From: Serratia liquefaciens ATCC 27592
Lineage (GTDB): Bacteria > Pseudomonadota > Gammaproteobacteria > Enterobacterales > Enterobacteriaceae
Assembly: GCF_000422085.1 (NCBI RefSeq)
Contig: NC_021741.1
Coordinates: 3,720,001-3,784,000 of the forward strand
Direction: 5' to 3'
DNA: 64,000 nucleotides
Under the pieces are notes generated by a model. The model was not told the DNA's origin, did no database searches, and saw only the letters and a program-made list of their open reading frames with translations. Within the stretch, counting starts at the first letter, position 1; each line of letters starts with the position of its first letter. This document shows positions 19,486 through 28,443 of the stretch, in pieces. A program made the position numbers and the translations under genes.

Positions 19486-21765
19486 TTATAACGGTTCGGT
19501 CTGCGCTTCCACAACCGCCAGCGCCACCATGTTGACGATGCGGCGCACCGAGGCGATTGGCGTCAGGATGTGTACCGGTTTCGCTACTCCCATCAGCACC
19601 GGCCCCACGGTAACCCCTTCCGAAGACGACACACGCAGCAGGTTGTAGCTGATACGCGCCGCTTCCATGTTCGGCATAATCAGCACGTTGGCCGAGCCTT
19701 TCAGCGGGCTGTCCGGCATCAGATCATTACGAATGCTCTCAACCAACGCGGCATCGCCGTGCATCTCGCCGTCGATTTCCAGCTCCGGCGCCATCTGATT
19801 CACCAACTCGAGCGTTTTACGCATCTTGCAGGCTGCCGGGTTATCGGAAGAACCAAAGCTGGAATGGGACAGCAACGCGACCTTCGGCTCAATGCCGAAA
19901 CGACGCACGGTTTCCGCCGCCATCAGGGTGATTTCCGCCAGTTGCTCCGGCGTCGGATCGTCATTGACATAGGTGTCAGCGATAAAGGTGTTGCCGCTTG
20001 GCAGCAGCAGCGCATTCATCGCCCCGGCGACATGGGCGCCCTCACGGAAGCCAAATACTTTTTCAACCACGTCGTAATGCTCGTGATAGCTGCCAATGGT
20101 GCCGCAGATCATCGCATCCGCCTCGCCACGATGCAGCATGATGGCGGCAATCAGCGTCGGGTTGCCGATCACCGCACGGCGCGCCTGTTCCTGCGAAACG
20201 CCGCGGCGTTTCATGATCTGGTAGTACTCGCCCCAGTATTCATTGAAACGCGGATCGGACTCGTTGTTCACCACTTCAAAGTCTTTACCCGGCGTCAGCT
20301 GCAGACCGAGTTTTTTCAGCCGCATTTCGATCACGCTCGGGCGCCCCACCAGAATCGGATAGGCCAAGCCTTGCGACACCAATTCCTGAGTGGCGTGCAG
20401 TACCCTTTCTTCTTCGCCTTCCGCCATCACCACCCGCTTCATTTCCTTCTTCGCCTGGGCAAAGATCGGTTTCATGAACAGGTTGGTTTTGTAAACGAAT
20501 TCAGACAGCTTTTCGACATAGGCATCAAAGTCTTCGATCGGCCGCGTCGCCACGCCAGACTCCATCGCCGCCTTGGCCACTGCCGGAGCGATTTTAACAA
20601 TCAGGCGCGGATCGAAAGGTTTGGGAATGATGTATTCAGGGCCAAATGACAGATCCTGATCACCATAGGCCGACGCCACCACGTCGCTTTGCTCTGCCAA
20701 CGCCAGATCGGCAATCGCATGTACGCAGGCCAGCTTCATCTCTTCGTTAATGGTGGTCGCCCCCACGTCCAGCGCACCGCGGAAGATGAACGGGAAGCAC
20801 AGCACGTTGTTTACCTGGTTCGGGTAATCGGAGCGGCCGGTACAGATAATGGCGTCCGGGCGCACGGCTTTCGCCAGCGGCGGCAGGATTTCCGGTTCTG
20901 GGTTGGCCAGCGCCATGATCAACGGATCCCTGGCCATGGTTTTCACCATATCCTGAGTCAAGACACCCGGGCCGGAACAACCGAGGAAGATGTCGGCGTT
21001 AGGGATAGCGTCACCCAGCGTACGCTGGCCGTTATCTTCAATAGCATAAGCCGCCTTGGTCTGCTCCATATTGGCGTCACGGCCTTTGTAGATCACCCCT
21101 TTGGAGTCGCAGACGGTAATGTTCTGCTGGCGCAGCCCCAGGGCCACCAGCAGGTTCAGACAGGCGATCGACGCGGCACCGGCTCCGGAAACCACCAGCC
21201 GCACGTCGGAAATATTCTTTTTCACTACACGCAGGCCGTTCAACACTGCGGCGGTCGTGATGATCGCGGTACCGTGCTGATCGTCGTGGAACACCGGGAT
21301 CTTCATGCGCTCACGCAGTTTCTGCTCGATGTAGAAACACTCCGGCGCTTTGATGTCTTCCAGGTTAATGCCGCCGAAGGTCGGCTCCAGCGCGGCGATG
21401 ATGTCGATCAGCTTGTCAGGGTTTAGCTCATCGACTTCGATATCAAACACGTCGATACCGGAAAATTTCTTGAACAGGACGCCCTTCCCTTCCATCACTG
21501 GTTTACCGGCCAGCGCACCGATATTGCCCAGGCCCAGCACGGCCGTGCCGTTGGAAATGACCGCCACCAGGTTGCCACGCGCGGTATATTTGTAGGCCGC
21601 CAGCGGATCGGCAGCAATTTCCAGACAAGGTGCCGCGACGCCCGGCGAATAGGCCAGCGCCAGATCGCGTTGCGTTGCCAGCGGCTTGGTGGGGGATACC
21701 TGGATCTTCCCTGGGACCGGATATTGGTGGAAATCAAGCGCACTCTGTTTGAGCTGTTCGTCCAT
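19486..21765 (-). CDS. maeB: NADP-dependent malic enzyme
   Basis: Oxidative decarboxylation of malate to pyruvate with NADPH formation; cytoplasmic. The 759-residue two-domain protein has an N-terminal malic enzyme part ([11 protein letters not shown] near 40, [10 protein letters not shown] near 160, Rossmann [13 protein letters not shown] near 195) and a C-terminal phosphotransacetylase-like regulatory domain (from about 430, [12 protein letters not shown]). The length equals E. coli MaeB. The start has AGGAACC 4 bp before the ATG. In E. coli talA-tktB follow, but here the chitinase cluster lies between. Confidence 0.96.
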   Translation of the reverse strand: MDEQLKQSALDFHQYPVPGKIQVSPTKPLATQRDLALAYSPGVAAPCLEIAADPLAAYKYTARGNLVAVISNGTAVLGLGNIGALAGKPVMEGKGVLFKKFSGIDVFDIEVDELNPDKLIDIIAALEPTFGGINLEDIKAPECFYIEQKLRERMKIPVFHDDQHGTAIITTAAVLNGLRVVKKNISDVRLVVSGAGAASIACLNLLVALGLRQQNITVCDSKGVIYKGRDANMEQTKAAYAIEDNGQRTLGDAIPNADIFLGCSGPGVLTQDMVKTMARDPLIMALANPEPEILPPLAKAVRPDAIICTGRSDYPNQVNNVLCFPFIFRGALDVGATTINEEMKLACVHAIADLALAEQSDVVASAYGDQDLSFGPEYIIPKPFDPRLIVKIAPAVAKAAMESGVATRPIEDFDAYVEKLSEFVYKTNLFMKPIFAQAKKEMKRVVMAEGEEERVLHATQELVSQGLAYPILVGRPSVIEMRLKKLGLQLTPGKDFEVVNNESDPRFNEYWGEYYQIMKRRGVSQEQARRAVIGNPTLIAAIMLHRGEADAMICGTIGSYHEHYDVVEKVFGFREGAHVAGAMNALLLPSGNTFIADTYVNDDPTPEQLAEITLMAAETVRRFGIEPKVALLSHSSFGSSDNPAACKMRKTLELVNQMAPELEIDGEMHGDAALVESIRNDLMPDSPLKGSANVLIMPNMEAARISYNLLRVSSSEGVTVGPVLMGVAKPVHILTPIASVRRIVNMVALAVVEAQTEPL

Positions 21766-21811
21766 TGTAGGTTCCTATGCTTTTTGCTTTTATGTTGAGG
21801 TAAGGCTATTA

Positions 21812-21978
21812 AGCTGTGTCCTGCCATTGTTCGTGCCAGCGTCGCAGACCCAAAAGCCCGTAACCAAGGCGGAGGATGCTGGACATAGCGTGCCTATGTT
21901 CAAACCCGACAACGCTAAGTACGGTTTTTTGGGCGCGGCCCGAAGGGCTGGCGCTCACGTACAATGGCAGGACGCAGC
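21812..21978. repeat. Long imperfect palindromic intergenic repeat
   Basis: The arms CTGTGTCCTGCCATTGT (21814-21830) and ACAATGGCAGGACGCAG (21961-21977) are inverted with one mismatch, and the pairing continues inward as CCAGC / GCTGG, CCCAAAA / TTTTGGG and ACATAG / CTATGT. The whole about 167-bp unit can fold into one long hairpin. It lies in the 330-bp gap between chiZ and maeB and carries no gene; the open frames across it are by-products of the palindrome. It resembles a dispersed non-autonomous element, but I see no second copy in this window. Confidence 0.6.
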
Positions 21979-22095
21979 CTTGTAGTATAGTGAGAGAAAC
22001 GTCACAAACTTTGAAGCGGGCCAAAACCTTGATCGAAATAGTTTTATAAAAGTAAAAAAAGAAGTACCACAGGACGAAGAAGAAAAACACTGCCA

Positions 22096-22362
22096 TCAGT
22101 GCGCTGGCAGTTGGGCGCGCCAGGCATTCAGCGTGGCCACCCGGCCTGCGCAGATTTGTAACGAGGTTTGTAGCGCCAGGGTATAACTCAGCGCATCGCC
22201 CCAGGTATTGCCCAGCAGTTGCGGCTGCTCGCACGGAATAAACACCGTTTCAGGGGGCAACAGTACCACCGGCACTGCCGGCTGCGGCGGTTGGGCGCAG
22301 GAGCTCAATAACAGCGCCAGGCATAGGCTGCCCAGCGCAGGCGTCATTTTTAATCGCTTCAC
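22096..22362 (-). CDS. chiZ: ChiZ, outer-membrane spanin lipoprotein (Rz1-like)
   Basis: Outer-membrane subunit of the spanin pair in the type 10 secretion system that releases chitinases. The 88-residue protein is small and Pro-rich (AQPPQPAVPVVLLPPE) after a lipoprotein signal with lipobox LLSSC (Cys 22). I place the start at the GTG at 22362: AGAGG lies 7 bp upstream and translation gives KRLKMTPALGSL, a compact signal. An earlier ATG at 22383 lacks such a site. The first 113 bp overlap the 3' part of chiY in another frame, the embedded Rz/Rz1 arrangement of phage lysis cassettes. Confidence 0.82.
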   Translation of the reverse strand: MKRLKMTPALGSLCLALLLSSCAQPPQPAVPVVLLPPETVFIPCEQPQLLGNTWGDALSYTLALQTSLQICAGRVATLNAWRAQLPAH

Positions 22363-22633
22363 GGTATTTCCTCTGATAAACATCGCTTTGCTGCCGCAGC
22401 TGCTGCTCCTGTTGCTGCTGAGCCGCCATCAGCGCACGATTCTGTGCATCCTGAGTTTGCAGCGTGGCAATCAACCCCGCCTGCTGCGCCAGGGTCTTTT
22501 GCTGCTCTAACGCCTGCTGCCGCGCCAGCTCCAGCCGGTGCGACAACAGCGAGCTGTAGCCGCCAAGGCAGATGGCTACCAACAACAACAGCAGCAATCC
22601 GCCCTGCGCCAGCCTGTTCAGCCAACCGCTCAT
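22250..22633 (-). CDS. chiY: ChiY, inner-membrane spanin (Rz-like)
   Basis: Inner-membrane partner of ChiZ, expected to bridge to the outer membrane and fuse or disrupt it. The 127-residue protein has one N-terminal membrane helix (LAQGGLLLLLLVAICLGGY, about 8-26), then a Gln/Glu/Leu-rich coiled coil (about 30-95) as in phage Rz, and a short C-terminal tail in the chiZ overlap region. Its ATG overlaps the chiX stop by 4 bp (ATGA). Identification rests on architecture and on operon position after a holin and an M15 endopeptidase next to chiB, as reported for S. marcescens chiWXYZ. Confidence 0.85.
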   Translation of the reverse strand: MSGWLNRLAQGGLLLLLLVAICLGGYSSLLSHRLELARQQALEQQKTLAQQAGLIATLQTQDAQNRALMAAQQQQEQQLRQQSDVYQRKYREAIKNDACAGQPMPGAVIELLRPTAAAGSAGGTVAP

Positions 22634-23031
22634 GCCGGGTAATCCTTAAAGGAAAGCTGGAAGTGCGGCCCGTCCTTCAGCGTCTTCCATTCCCCGCCCC
22701 ACTCAACGGCAACCGCACACTCTCGCGCGGCACGACGGACCGCCACCGCGATTTGCGCATAATAGTCCCACTCCCAGGACACTACGCCTGCCGGCATGGC
22801 CACCACGTCCACCGCGTGGCCGGTCAAATGGCGGCTTTTCAGCGTCTGGCTTTGCCCACCGCGCACCAGGTCACGCTGACGCGCCATGCTGCGACGCCCT
22901 TCGGTGATGGAAAAAGGCACCAGCGAATAATACAGCGCCAGCCGCATCACCCGCACCAGATCCGGATGCACGTCCATTAAATTGGTCTCGCTGCGTGCGG
23001 TAAAACGAATGTCTTCAATTTCATTTATCAT
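22630..23031 (-). CDS. chiX: ChiX, M15 L-Ala-D-Glu endopeptidase
   Basis: Peptidoglycan endopeptidase of the phage endolysin type, needed for chitinase release in S. marcescens. The 133-residue protein has the M15C zinc motif SRHLTGHAVD (His 68, Asp 75) and a C-terminal third ligand in DGPHFQLS (His 123). I start at the ATG at 23031 (MINEIEDIRF), which overlaps the chiW stop by 11 bp, rather than at the longer frame upstream. There is no signal peptide, so it must cross the inner membrane with help from ChiW or another route. Confidence 0.9.
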   Translation of the reverse strand: MINEIEDIRFTARSETNLMDVHPDLVRVMRLALYYSLVPFSITEGRRSMARQRDLVRGGQSQTLKSRHLTGHAVDVVAMPAGVVSWEWDYYAQIAVAVRRAARECAVAVEWGGEWKTLKDGPHFQLSFKDYPA

Positions 23032-23347
23032 CTTTAAACCCCGTTTTTTTGCCAATAAATCTTTTAATTAATGCGCTGATATAATCAGCCCCAAGAAAAC
23101 CAATCAGCACGCTGGCAAGGTTCGCCCACTTTAATTCCAGCCCGGTCAGCGCCAAGGCGTCGCGCACCGTCCAGGCCAATAACGCGCACATGCCTGCATT
23201 TAATAAACGGCGCCGCATACCGACATTGCGATAAGCCCCGTGCAATAGCGCCATGAGCCCTGCCAAAATGGCATTCATCACCGGCTGAAGATATTCACAT
23301 GCTCGCTGAATAATTAAGCCAACAGCGTCTGGCTCTAAGCTGGACAT
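23021..23347 (-). CDS. chiW: ChiW, lambda-type holin
   Basis: Small inner-membrane holin, first gene of chiWXYZ. The 108-residue protein has about three hydrophobic segments (residues about 20-40, 47-65 and 74-92) and a charged C-terminal tail (KRFIGKKTGFKDDK), as in lambda-superfamily holins. GGAG lies 9 bp before the ATG. It is divergent from chiB with a 296-bp shared regulatory region. In S. marcescens, a holin and endopeptidase encoded by the homologous genes are required for secretion of chitinolytic enzymes. Confidence 0.88.
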   Translation of the reverse strand: MSSLEPDAVGLIIQRACEYLQPVMNAILAGLMALLHGAYRNVGMRRRLLNAGMCALLAWTVRDALALTGLELKWANLASVLIGFLGADYISALIKRFIGKKTGFKDDK

Positions 23348-23643
23348 AGCTACACTCCTATTTTATTTTAATTAAACGCCAATCACGGCCGGTGGAATAT
23401 CGGTACCATCAGAATCTAGTTAAGGATGCTATAACAAAGCAAATGAATAAATACAGCCTCTAAAGTCAAATTCATTCATGCTCACCCATGGCACAACACC
23501 CCCCTGCCAAATAACTTGGCAAGCCGATAAAAAATTCATCTTTATTGTGATTTATTTCGACTTCTCTTTATCCGATAAATAAACATTAATAGCGGCGGGA
23601 GATTCACTCTCAATGACAAAAACCTTAACTCTGGAGAAATACC
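23348..23643. promoter_or_regulatory. Divergent chiW / chiB regulatory region
   Basis: The 296-bp AT-rich gap drives chiWXYZ leftward and chiB rightward. It holds a perfect inverted repeat TGCCAA-ATAAC-TTGGCA (23505-23521) and a CRP-like half-site TGTGA (23546-23550) without a clear partner half. GGAG precedes the chiB ATG. No small gene is visible. Confidence 0.45.
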
Positions 23644-25143
23644 ATGTCAGAACGTAAAGCCGTTATTGGTTATTATTTCATTCCTACTAACCAAATTAAT
23701 CACTATACCGAGTCCGATACTTCAATCGTACCTTTCCCGGTGTCCAATATTACACCGGCCAAGGCCAGGCAACTGACCCACATTAATTTCTCGTTCCTCG
23801 ACATTAACAGCAATCTGGAGTGCGCCTGGGATCCGGAAACCAACGACGCCAAGGCGCGTGATGTGGTTAGCCGTTTGACTGCGCTGAAGGCGCATAACCC
23901 GAATCTGCGCATCATGTTCTCTATCGGCGGCTGGTATTACTCCAACGATCTGGGGGTGTCCCATGCCAACTATGTCAACGCGGTCAAAACCCCGGCGGCA
24001 CGCACCAAATTTGCGCAATCCTGCGTCCGCATCATGAAAGACTATGGCTTTGACGGCGTAGACATTGACTGGGAATACCCGCAGAGCAGCGAGGTCGACG
24101 GTTTTGTCGCCGCGCTGCAGGAAATCCGCACCCTGCTCAATCAGCAAACCCAGGCCGACGGCCGTCAGGCGCTGCCTTACCAACTGACCATCGCCGGTGC
24201 AGGTGGCGCGTTCTTCCTGTCGCGCTACTACAGCAAGCTGCCGCAGATCGTCGCCTCACTCGATTACATCAACCTGATGACCTACGATCTGGCCGGCCCA
24301 TGGGAAAAAATCACCAACCACCAGGCAGGCTTGTTCGGCGACAGCGCCGGGCCAACCTTCTATAACGCGCTGCGTGAAGCCAATCTCGGCTGGAGCTGGG
24401 AAGAGCTGACTCGCGCCTTCCCCAGCCCGTTCAGCCTGACGGTAGACGCCGCCGTACAGCAACATCTGATGCTGGAAGGCGTGCCGAGCAGCAAGATCGT
24501 CATGGGCGTGCCGTTCTACGGCCGGGCGTTCAAAGGCGTCAGCGCCACTAACGGCGGCCAGTACAGCAGCCACAGCACGCCGGGGGAAGATCCCTTCCCT
24601 GGCACCGATTACTGGTTGGTCGGCTGTGAAGAGTGCGTCCGCGACAAGGATCCCCGCATCGCCTCTTACCGCCAGCTGGAGCAAATGCTGTTGGGCAACT
24701 ACGGCTATCAGCGCCTGTGGAACGATAAAACCAAAACGCCGTATCTGTACCACGCGGCCAATGGCCTGTTCGTCACCTATGACGATGCCGAAAGCTTCAA
24801 GTACAAGGCGAAGTACATCAAACAGCAGCAGTTGGGCGGCGTGATGTTCTGGCACCTGGGCCAGGACAACCGCAATGGCGATCTGTTGGCCTCACTCGAC
24901 CGTTACTTCAACGCACCGGACTATGACGACAACCAGTTGGATATGGGCACCGGCTTGCGCTATACCGGCGTTGGCCCAGGTAATCTGCCAATCATGAGCG
25001 CCCCGGCCTACGTTGCCGGTACCACCTATAACCAGGGAGCATTGGTGTCGTATCAGGGCTATGTCTGGCAGGCCAAGTGGGGCTATATCACTGCCGTGCC
25101 GGGTTCCGATACCGCCTGGCTGAAAGTGGGTCGCGTGGCGTAA
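23644..25143 (+). CDS. chiB: Chitinase B (GH18 exochitinase)
   Basis: Processive chitobiosidase acting on chitin chains. The 499-residue protein equals S. marcescens ChiB in length. It has a TIM barrel with the GH18 motif FDGVDIDWEYP (catalytic acid Glu 144, with Asp 140 and Asp 142), a conserved YDLAGPW at about 214-220, and a C-terminal chitin-binding module (about 450-499, with YNQGALVSYQGYVWQAKW). There is no N-terminal signal peptide, which fits export through the neighbouring ChiWXYZ system rather than Sec. Several substitutions against recalled S. marcescens ChiB argue for another Serratia species. Confidence 0.97.
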   Translation: MSERKAVIGYYFIPTNQINHYTESDTSIVPFPVSNITPAKARQLTHINFSFLDINSNLECAWDPETNDAKARDVVSRLTALKAHNPNLRIMFSIGGWYYSNDLGVSHANYVNAVKTPAARTKFAQSCVRIMKDYGFDGVDIDWEYPQSSEVDGFVAALQEIRTLLNQQTQADGRQALPYQLTIAGAGGAFFLSRYYSKLPQIVASLDYINLMTYDLAGPWEKITNHQAGLFGDSAGPTFYNALREANLGWSWEELTRAFPSPFSLTVDAAVQQHLMLEGVPSSKIVMGVPFYGRAFKGVSATNGGQYSSHSTPGEDPFPGTDYWLVGCEECVRDKDPRIASYRQLEQMLLGNYGYQRLWNDKTKTPYLYHAANGLFVTYDDAESFKYKAKYIKQQQLGGVMFWHLGQDNRNGDLLASLDRYFNAPDYDDNQLDMGTGLRYTGVGPGNLPIMSAPAYVAGTTYNQGALVSYQGYVWQAKWGYITAVPGSDTAWLKVGRVA

Positions 25144-25161
25144 CGGTCAGCGACGACATAA

Positions 25162-25194
25162 AAAAACCCCGGGGCTGATGGCGACGGGGTTTTT
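25162..25194. terminator. Bidirectional terminator between chiB and chiR
   Basis: The AAAAACCCCG / CGGGGTTTTT stem with a 13-base loop gives T-runs in both directions between convergent genes. Confidence 0.85.
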
Positions 25195-25239
25195 ACTGCT
25201 TTAAACGTTTAATTTTCGCATCCCTTCGTGGTCACTCCC

Positions 25240-26181
25240 TCAGTTGTTACACCAAGGATAACCCCCATCACGTATTACTTCCCGCCCCAGCAGACTGAAG
25301 ACGTCGCTTTTGCGCGTCAGCCGCTCATGCCACCAGCTAAAACCGGCCCCTTTGCTGGCCGGATGCCAGGCCAGCCAAATCATTTCATCGCCTTTTTGCA
25401 TATCGACCGGTACCGTCACCAACTCGCCGCTGGCCAGCTCTTTTTCTATCAGCGCCGGCGGCAAGAAGCCGTGCCCAATACCCCGCTTCAACAGCGCCAA
25501 TTTGCTCTCGACATCGCATACCATCAGTTGGCGCTGCAACGGCATGGCGCCGTGGTTACGCTTGGGCAGCTCGTGGCTGCTGTCGGCAATGCCCACCACG
25601 ATATCGTTCAGCCGCTGGTTTTTATCCACCGGCTTTTTCTGCGCCGCAAAGGGATGAGAAGGAGAAACGCACAGCACAAAATTCAGCTTGCCGAGCATCA
25701 GCGTCTTGGCCTGCACGCTGTCCGGGATCTGGCCAATGGCAATAATCAAATCCGCCCGGTTGTTCTTCAACGCATCCCAGGTGCCATTCAACGCTTCACG
25801 CTGCACGGATATGTTGGCGTTTGGGCTGTGCTGGATATAGTCGCGGATATCCTGGGTGAGCGTTTCCAGCGGAAAGAAATTATCAACCACGATGCGGATA
25901 TTATTATCGAACTTTGGGATGTTTCTTACCCTACTCTCCAGATCCTGTACCGCATTTAAAATCCAGCCACCTTCCTGCAGCAGGAATTCCCCTTCATCCG
26001 TCAGGGTAATCATCGGGCCATTACGATGAAAAAGTTTCACGCAGAGTTTACTTTCTATATTGGAAACCCGGTAAGATATTGCCGAAGGGGTTTTATGCAA
26101 CGCCTCCGCCGCCATTGAGAAAGAGCCGGTACTTTTGATGGTGCTGATTATTTTAATCGCATCCAGGGATAATCTAGTCAT
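25240..26181 (-). CDS. chiR: LysR-type regulator of chitinase genes
   Basis: Transcriptional regulator expected to activate chitinase and cbp21 expression, as ChiR does in S. marcescens. The 313-residue protein has the LysR winged helix-turn-helix at the N-terminus (AIKIISTIKSTGSFSMAAEALHKTPSAISYRV, about 8-40, with recognition-helix residues conserved) and a periplasmic-binding-type effector domain (about 90-295). It sits between chiB and cbp21 and is divergent from cbp21, with a 405-bp gap containing a perfect palindrome. The effector is unknown from sequence, but a chitin oligosaccharide is plausible. Confidence 0.9.
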   Translation of the reverse strand: MTRLSLDAIKIISTIKSTGSFSMAAEALHKTPSAISYRVSNIESKLCVKLFHRNGPMITLTDEGEFLLQEGGWILNAVQDLESRVRNIPKFDNNIRIVVDNFFPLETLTQDIRDYIQHSPNANISVQREALNGTWDALKNNRADLIIAIGQIPDSVQAKTLMLGKLNFVLCVSPSHPFAAQKKPVDKNQRLNDIVVGIADSSHELPKRNHGAMPLQRQLMVCDVESKLALLKRGIGHGFLPPALIEKELASGELVTVPVDMQKGDEMIWLAWHPASKGAGFSWWHERLTRKSDVFSLLGREVIRDGGYPWCNN

Positions 26182-26285
26182 ACAAATTCCTCTTTGACAT
26201 AAAATAAGAAAAAAATGACACTAAATTCCCAAGTGGTTGGCGCGTAAAAGTCGTTCAAGTCACACAAGAGTAAGCAAAACCACAA

Positions 26286-26304
26286 GCAATATACTCTATA
26301 TTGC
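26286..26304. promoter_or_regulatory. Perfect palindrome in the chiR-cbp21 gap
   Basis: GCAATATA-CTC-TATATTGC is a 19-bp perfect inverted repeat 105 bp upstream of chiR and 283 bp upstream of cbp21. Its form (T-N11-A within a dyad) suits a LysR-type operator, possibly ChiR itself. The rest of the 405-bp gap (26182-26586) is AT-rich with no credible gene. Confidence 0.5.
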
Positions 26305-26586
26305 AGCACGTCATCTGAAAGACTATTCATCAACACTTTAAATAAAATTCATCATGACGCCGTTTTTTTAGACAGCAGTGTTTAAATAAATTCAATCAAG
26401 AAATAAAAGACAATCATCATAATAATTTTAGTTAATAGCCTATAAAACATTCCACCCTGACAGCTGAGTCTAAGGGTAAAAATAAAACAAGCCGCCAAGA
26501 ATGATGTTTTTAATTTTTTAATAACCTCTCTTTTTGTCGGTGAAAATAAACCCAACTTACAATACAACTTCAGTCAGGAGTGACTT

Positions 26587-27180
26587 ATGAACAATACTTC
26601 CCGTACCCTTATGTCCCTTGGCCTGCTGAGCGCCGCGTTGTTCGGCGTATCACAACAGGCCGCCGCCCACGGTTACGTCGAAACGCCGGCCAGCCGCTCC
26701 TATCAGTGCAAACTGCAGCTCAATACCCAATGCGGCAGTGTGCAATATGAACCACAGAGCGTTGAAGGCTTGAAAGGCTTCCCACAGGCGGGTCCGGCTG
26801 ACGGGCATATCGCCAGCGCCGACAAATCCACCTTCTTCGAACTGGATCAGCAAACGCCAACCCGTTGGAACAAGATCAATCTGCACACCGGCGCCAACTC
26901 CTTCACCTGGAGACTGACCGCTCGCCACAGCACCACCAGCTGGCGTTATTTCATTACCAAGCCGAACTGGGACGCGTCACAGCCACTGACCCGTGCGTCC
27001 TTTGACCTGACGCCGTTCTGTCAACAGAACGACGGCGGTGCGATTCCAGCCGCGCAGGTCACCCACCAGTGCAACATACCTGCAGACCGCAGCGGTTCGC
27101 ACGTCATCCTCGCCGTGTGGGATGTAGCAGATACGACCAATGCCTTCTATCAGGCGATTGACGTTAACTTGACCAAATAA
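26587..27180 (+). CDS. cbp21: Chitin-active lytic polysaccharide monooxygenase CBP21 (AA10)
   Basis: Secreted copper enzyme that oxidatively cleaves crystalline chitin and boosts ChiB action. The 197-residue precursor has a Sec signal ending AAA-HG, so the mature N-terminus is His 28. With His 114 ([10 protein letters not shown]) it forms the copper histidine brace. The four Cys at about 41, 49, 145 and 162 can form the two family disulfides. GGAG precedes the ATG. It is controlled divergently from chiR and ends at a strong terminator. Confidence 0.97.
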   Translation: MNNTSRTLMSLGLLSAALFGVSQQAAAHGYVETPASRSYQCKLQLNTQCGSVQYEPQSVEGLKGFPQAGPADGHIASADKSTFFELDQQTPTRWNKINLHTGANSFTWRLTARHSTTSWRYFITKPNWDASQPLTRASFDLTPFCQQNDGGAIPAAQVTHQCNIPADRSGSHVILAVWDVADTTNAFYQAIDVNLTK

Positions 27181-27200
27181 TAAGGAAGGGAAATACCACA

Positions 27201-27229
27201 GGGTTCAGCCGGGTGCTGAACCCTTTTTT
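27201..27229 (+). terminator. Rho-independent terminator after cbp21
   Basis: GGGTTCAG / CTGAACCC stem, loop CCGGGTG, followed by six T. The following 245 bp up to talA hold the talA promoter region with no recognisable operator. Confidence 0.9.
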
Positions 27230-27475
27230 ATTGCGAGTGCGCTATGCCACATCTTTTTCCCCTCGGTCAGCCCATACTGACACCGCCTTCGCAGGTGCGG
27301 TAAGCGGCTGCAAAACCGCGCCCTACCTGGCTCGTTTCGGGATCCATTGTTCTTATCCATCGCAACAATCAGAAAAAGCGCATTTTAATCATCGGGCTTC
27401 TGATGCAGTGTGTTCAGCCTACGATGAAAAACGTTCTCATTTCCCTACATTGACGTTTGGTCAAGGAGCTTATTA

Positions 27476-28426
27476 ATGAACCAATTAGACGCACTCAAGC
27501 AGCTCACCACGGTGGTAGCCGACAGCGGCGATATCGAATCCATCCGCCAGTTCGAACCGCAGGATGCCACCACTAACCCTTCATTGATTCTGAAAGCCGC
27601 TGCGCTGCCTCAATATAAGCCACTGATCCTCGAAGCTCTGAACTATGCCCGCCAGCAAGGTGGCAATAAAGAAACCCAACTGATCAACGCCAGCGACAAG
27701 CTGGCGGTGAACATCGGCGTCGAAATTCTCAAAAGCGTGCCGGGCCGCATTTCCACCGAAGTGGACGCACGCCTGTCCTTCGACCGCGGCATGTGCGTGG
27801 CCAAGGCGCGTAAGCTGATCGGCATGTATCAGGAACAGGGTATTGATAAGTCGCGTATTCTGATCAAGCTGGCCTCCACCTGGGAAGGCATCAAAGCCGC
27901 CGAAGAACTGGAAAAAGAAGGCATCAACACCAACCTGACGCTGCTGTTCTCTTTTGCCCAGGCCCGCGCCTGTGCCGAAGCCGGCGTGTTCCTGATTTCC
28001 CCGTTCGTGGGGCGTATCTATGACTGGTATCAGGCCAAACAGCCTGCTGCAGACTATGACGCCGAGCAGGATCCGGGCGTCAAATCGGTGCGCAACATTT
28101 ATGAATACTACAAACAGCACCGCTATCAGACCGTGATCATGGGTGCCAGCTTCCGCAAGGTTGAGCAGATCCTGGCGCTGGCCGGTTGCGATCGTCTGAC
28201 TATTGCGCCGAACCTGCTGGAGCAGCTCAAACAAAGCGAGCAACCGGTAGAACGCAAACTGACGCCATCCACCGAGGCCTTCCACCAACCTGCCCCGCTG
28301 GCCGAAGCCGAATTCCGCTGGCTGCATAATCAGGACGCCATGGCCGTTGAAAAACTGGCCGAAGGTATTCGTCTGTTCGCCGTTGACCAGCAAAAGCTGG
28401 AAGACATGCTGTCCGCTGAACTGTAA
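27476..28426 (+). CDS. talA: Transaldolase A
   Basis: Non-oxidative pentose phosphate enzyme transferring dihydroxyacetone between sedoheptulose-7-P and glyceraldehyde-3-P; cytoplasmic. The 316-residue protein has the DATTNPSLI signature at 30-38 and the Schiff-base lysine Lys 131 in [18 protein letters not shown] precedes the ATG by 7 bp. It lies 17 bp before tktB, the same pair order as in E. coli, which with maeB upstream supports talA rather than talB. Confidence 0.95.
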   Translation: MNQLDALKQLTTVVADSGDIESIRQFEPQDATTNPSLILKAAALPQYKPLILEALNYARQQGGNKETQLINASDKLAVNIGVEILKSVPGRISTEVDARLSFDRGMCVAKARKLIGMYQEQGIDKSRILIKLASTWEGIKAAEELEKEGINTNLTLLFSFAQARACAEAGVFLISPFVGRIYDWYQAKQPAADYDAEQDPGVKSVRNIYEYYKQHRYQTVIMGASFRKVEQILALAGCDRLTIAPNLLEQLKQSEQPVERKLTPSTEAFHQPAPLAEAEFRWLHNQDAMAVEKLAEGIRLFAVDQQKLEDMLSAEL

Positions 28427-28443
28427 TCACTCTGGAGTAAAAC

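Noticed and set aside
21809..22234. 141-codon minus frame between maeB and chiZ
   Set aside because: It runs through the palindromic repeat and into chiZ in the wrong frame; no ribosome-binding site and low-complexity sequence.
22096..23347. chiWXYZ as a prophage remnant
   Set aside because: The four genes are phage-like lysis genes, but no other phage genes, integrase or attachment sites are present, and the placement next to chiB/cbp21 matches the domesticated secretion cassette of Serratia.
26382..26567. 61-codon minus frame in the chiR-cbp21 gap
   Set aside because: AT-rich random frame without a ribosome-binding site, overlapping the probable cbp21 promoter.
27213..27476. 87-codon plus frame before talA
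   Set aside because: Starts inside the cbp21 terminator and ends at the talA start; no homology or ribosome-binding site. Best read as talA promoter DNA.
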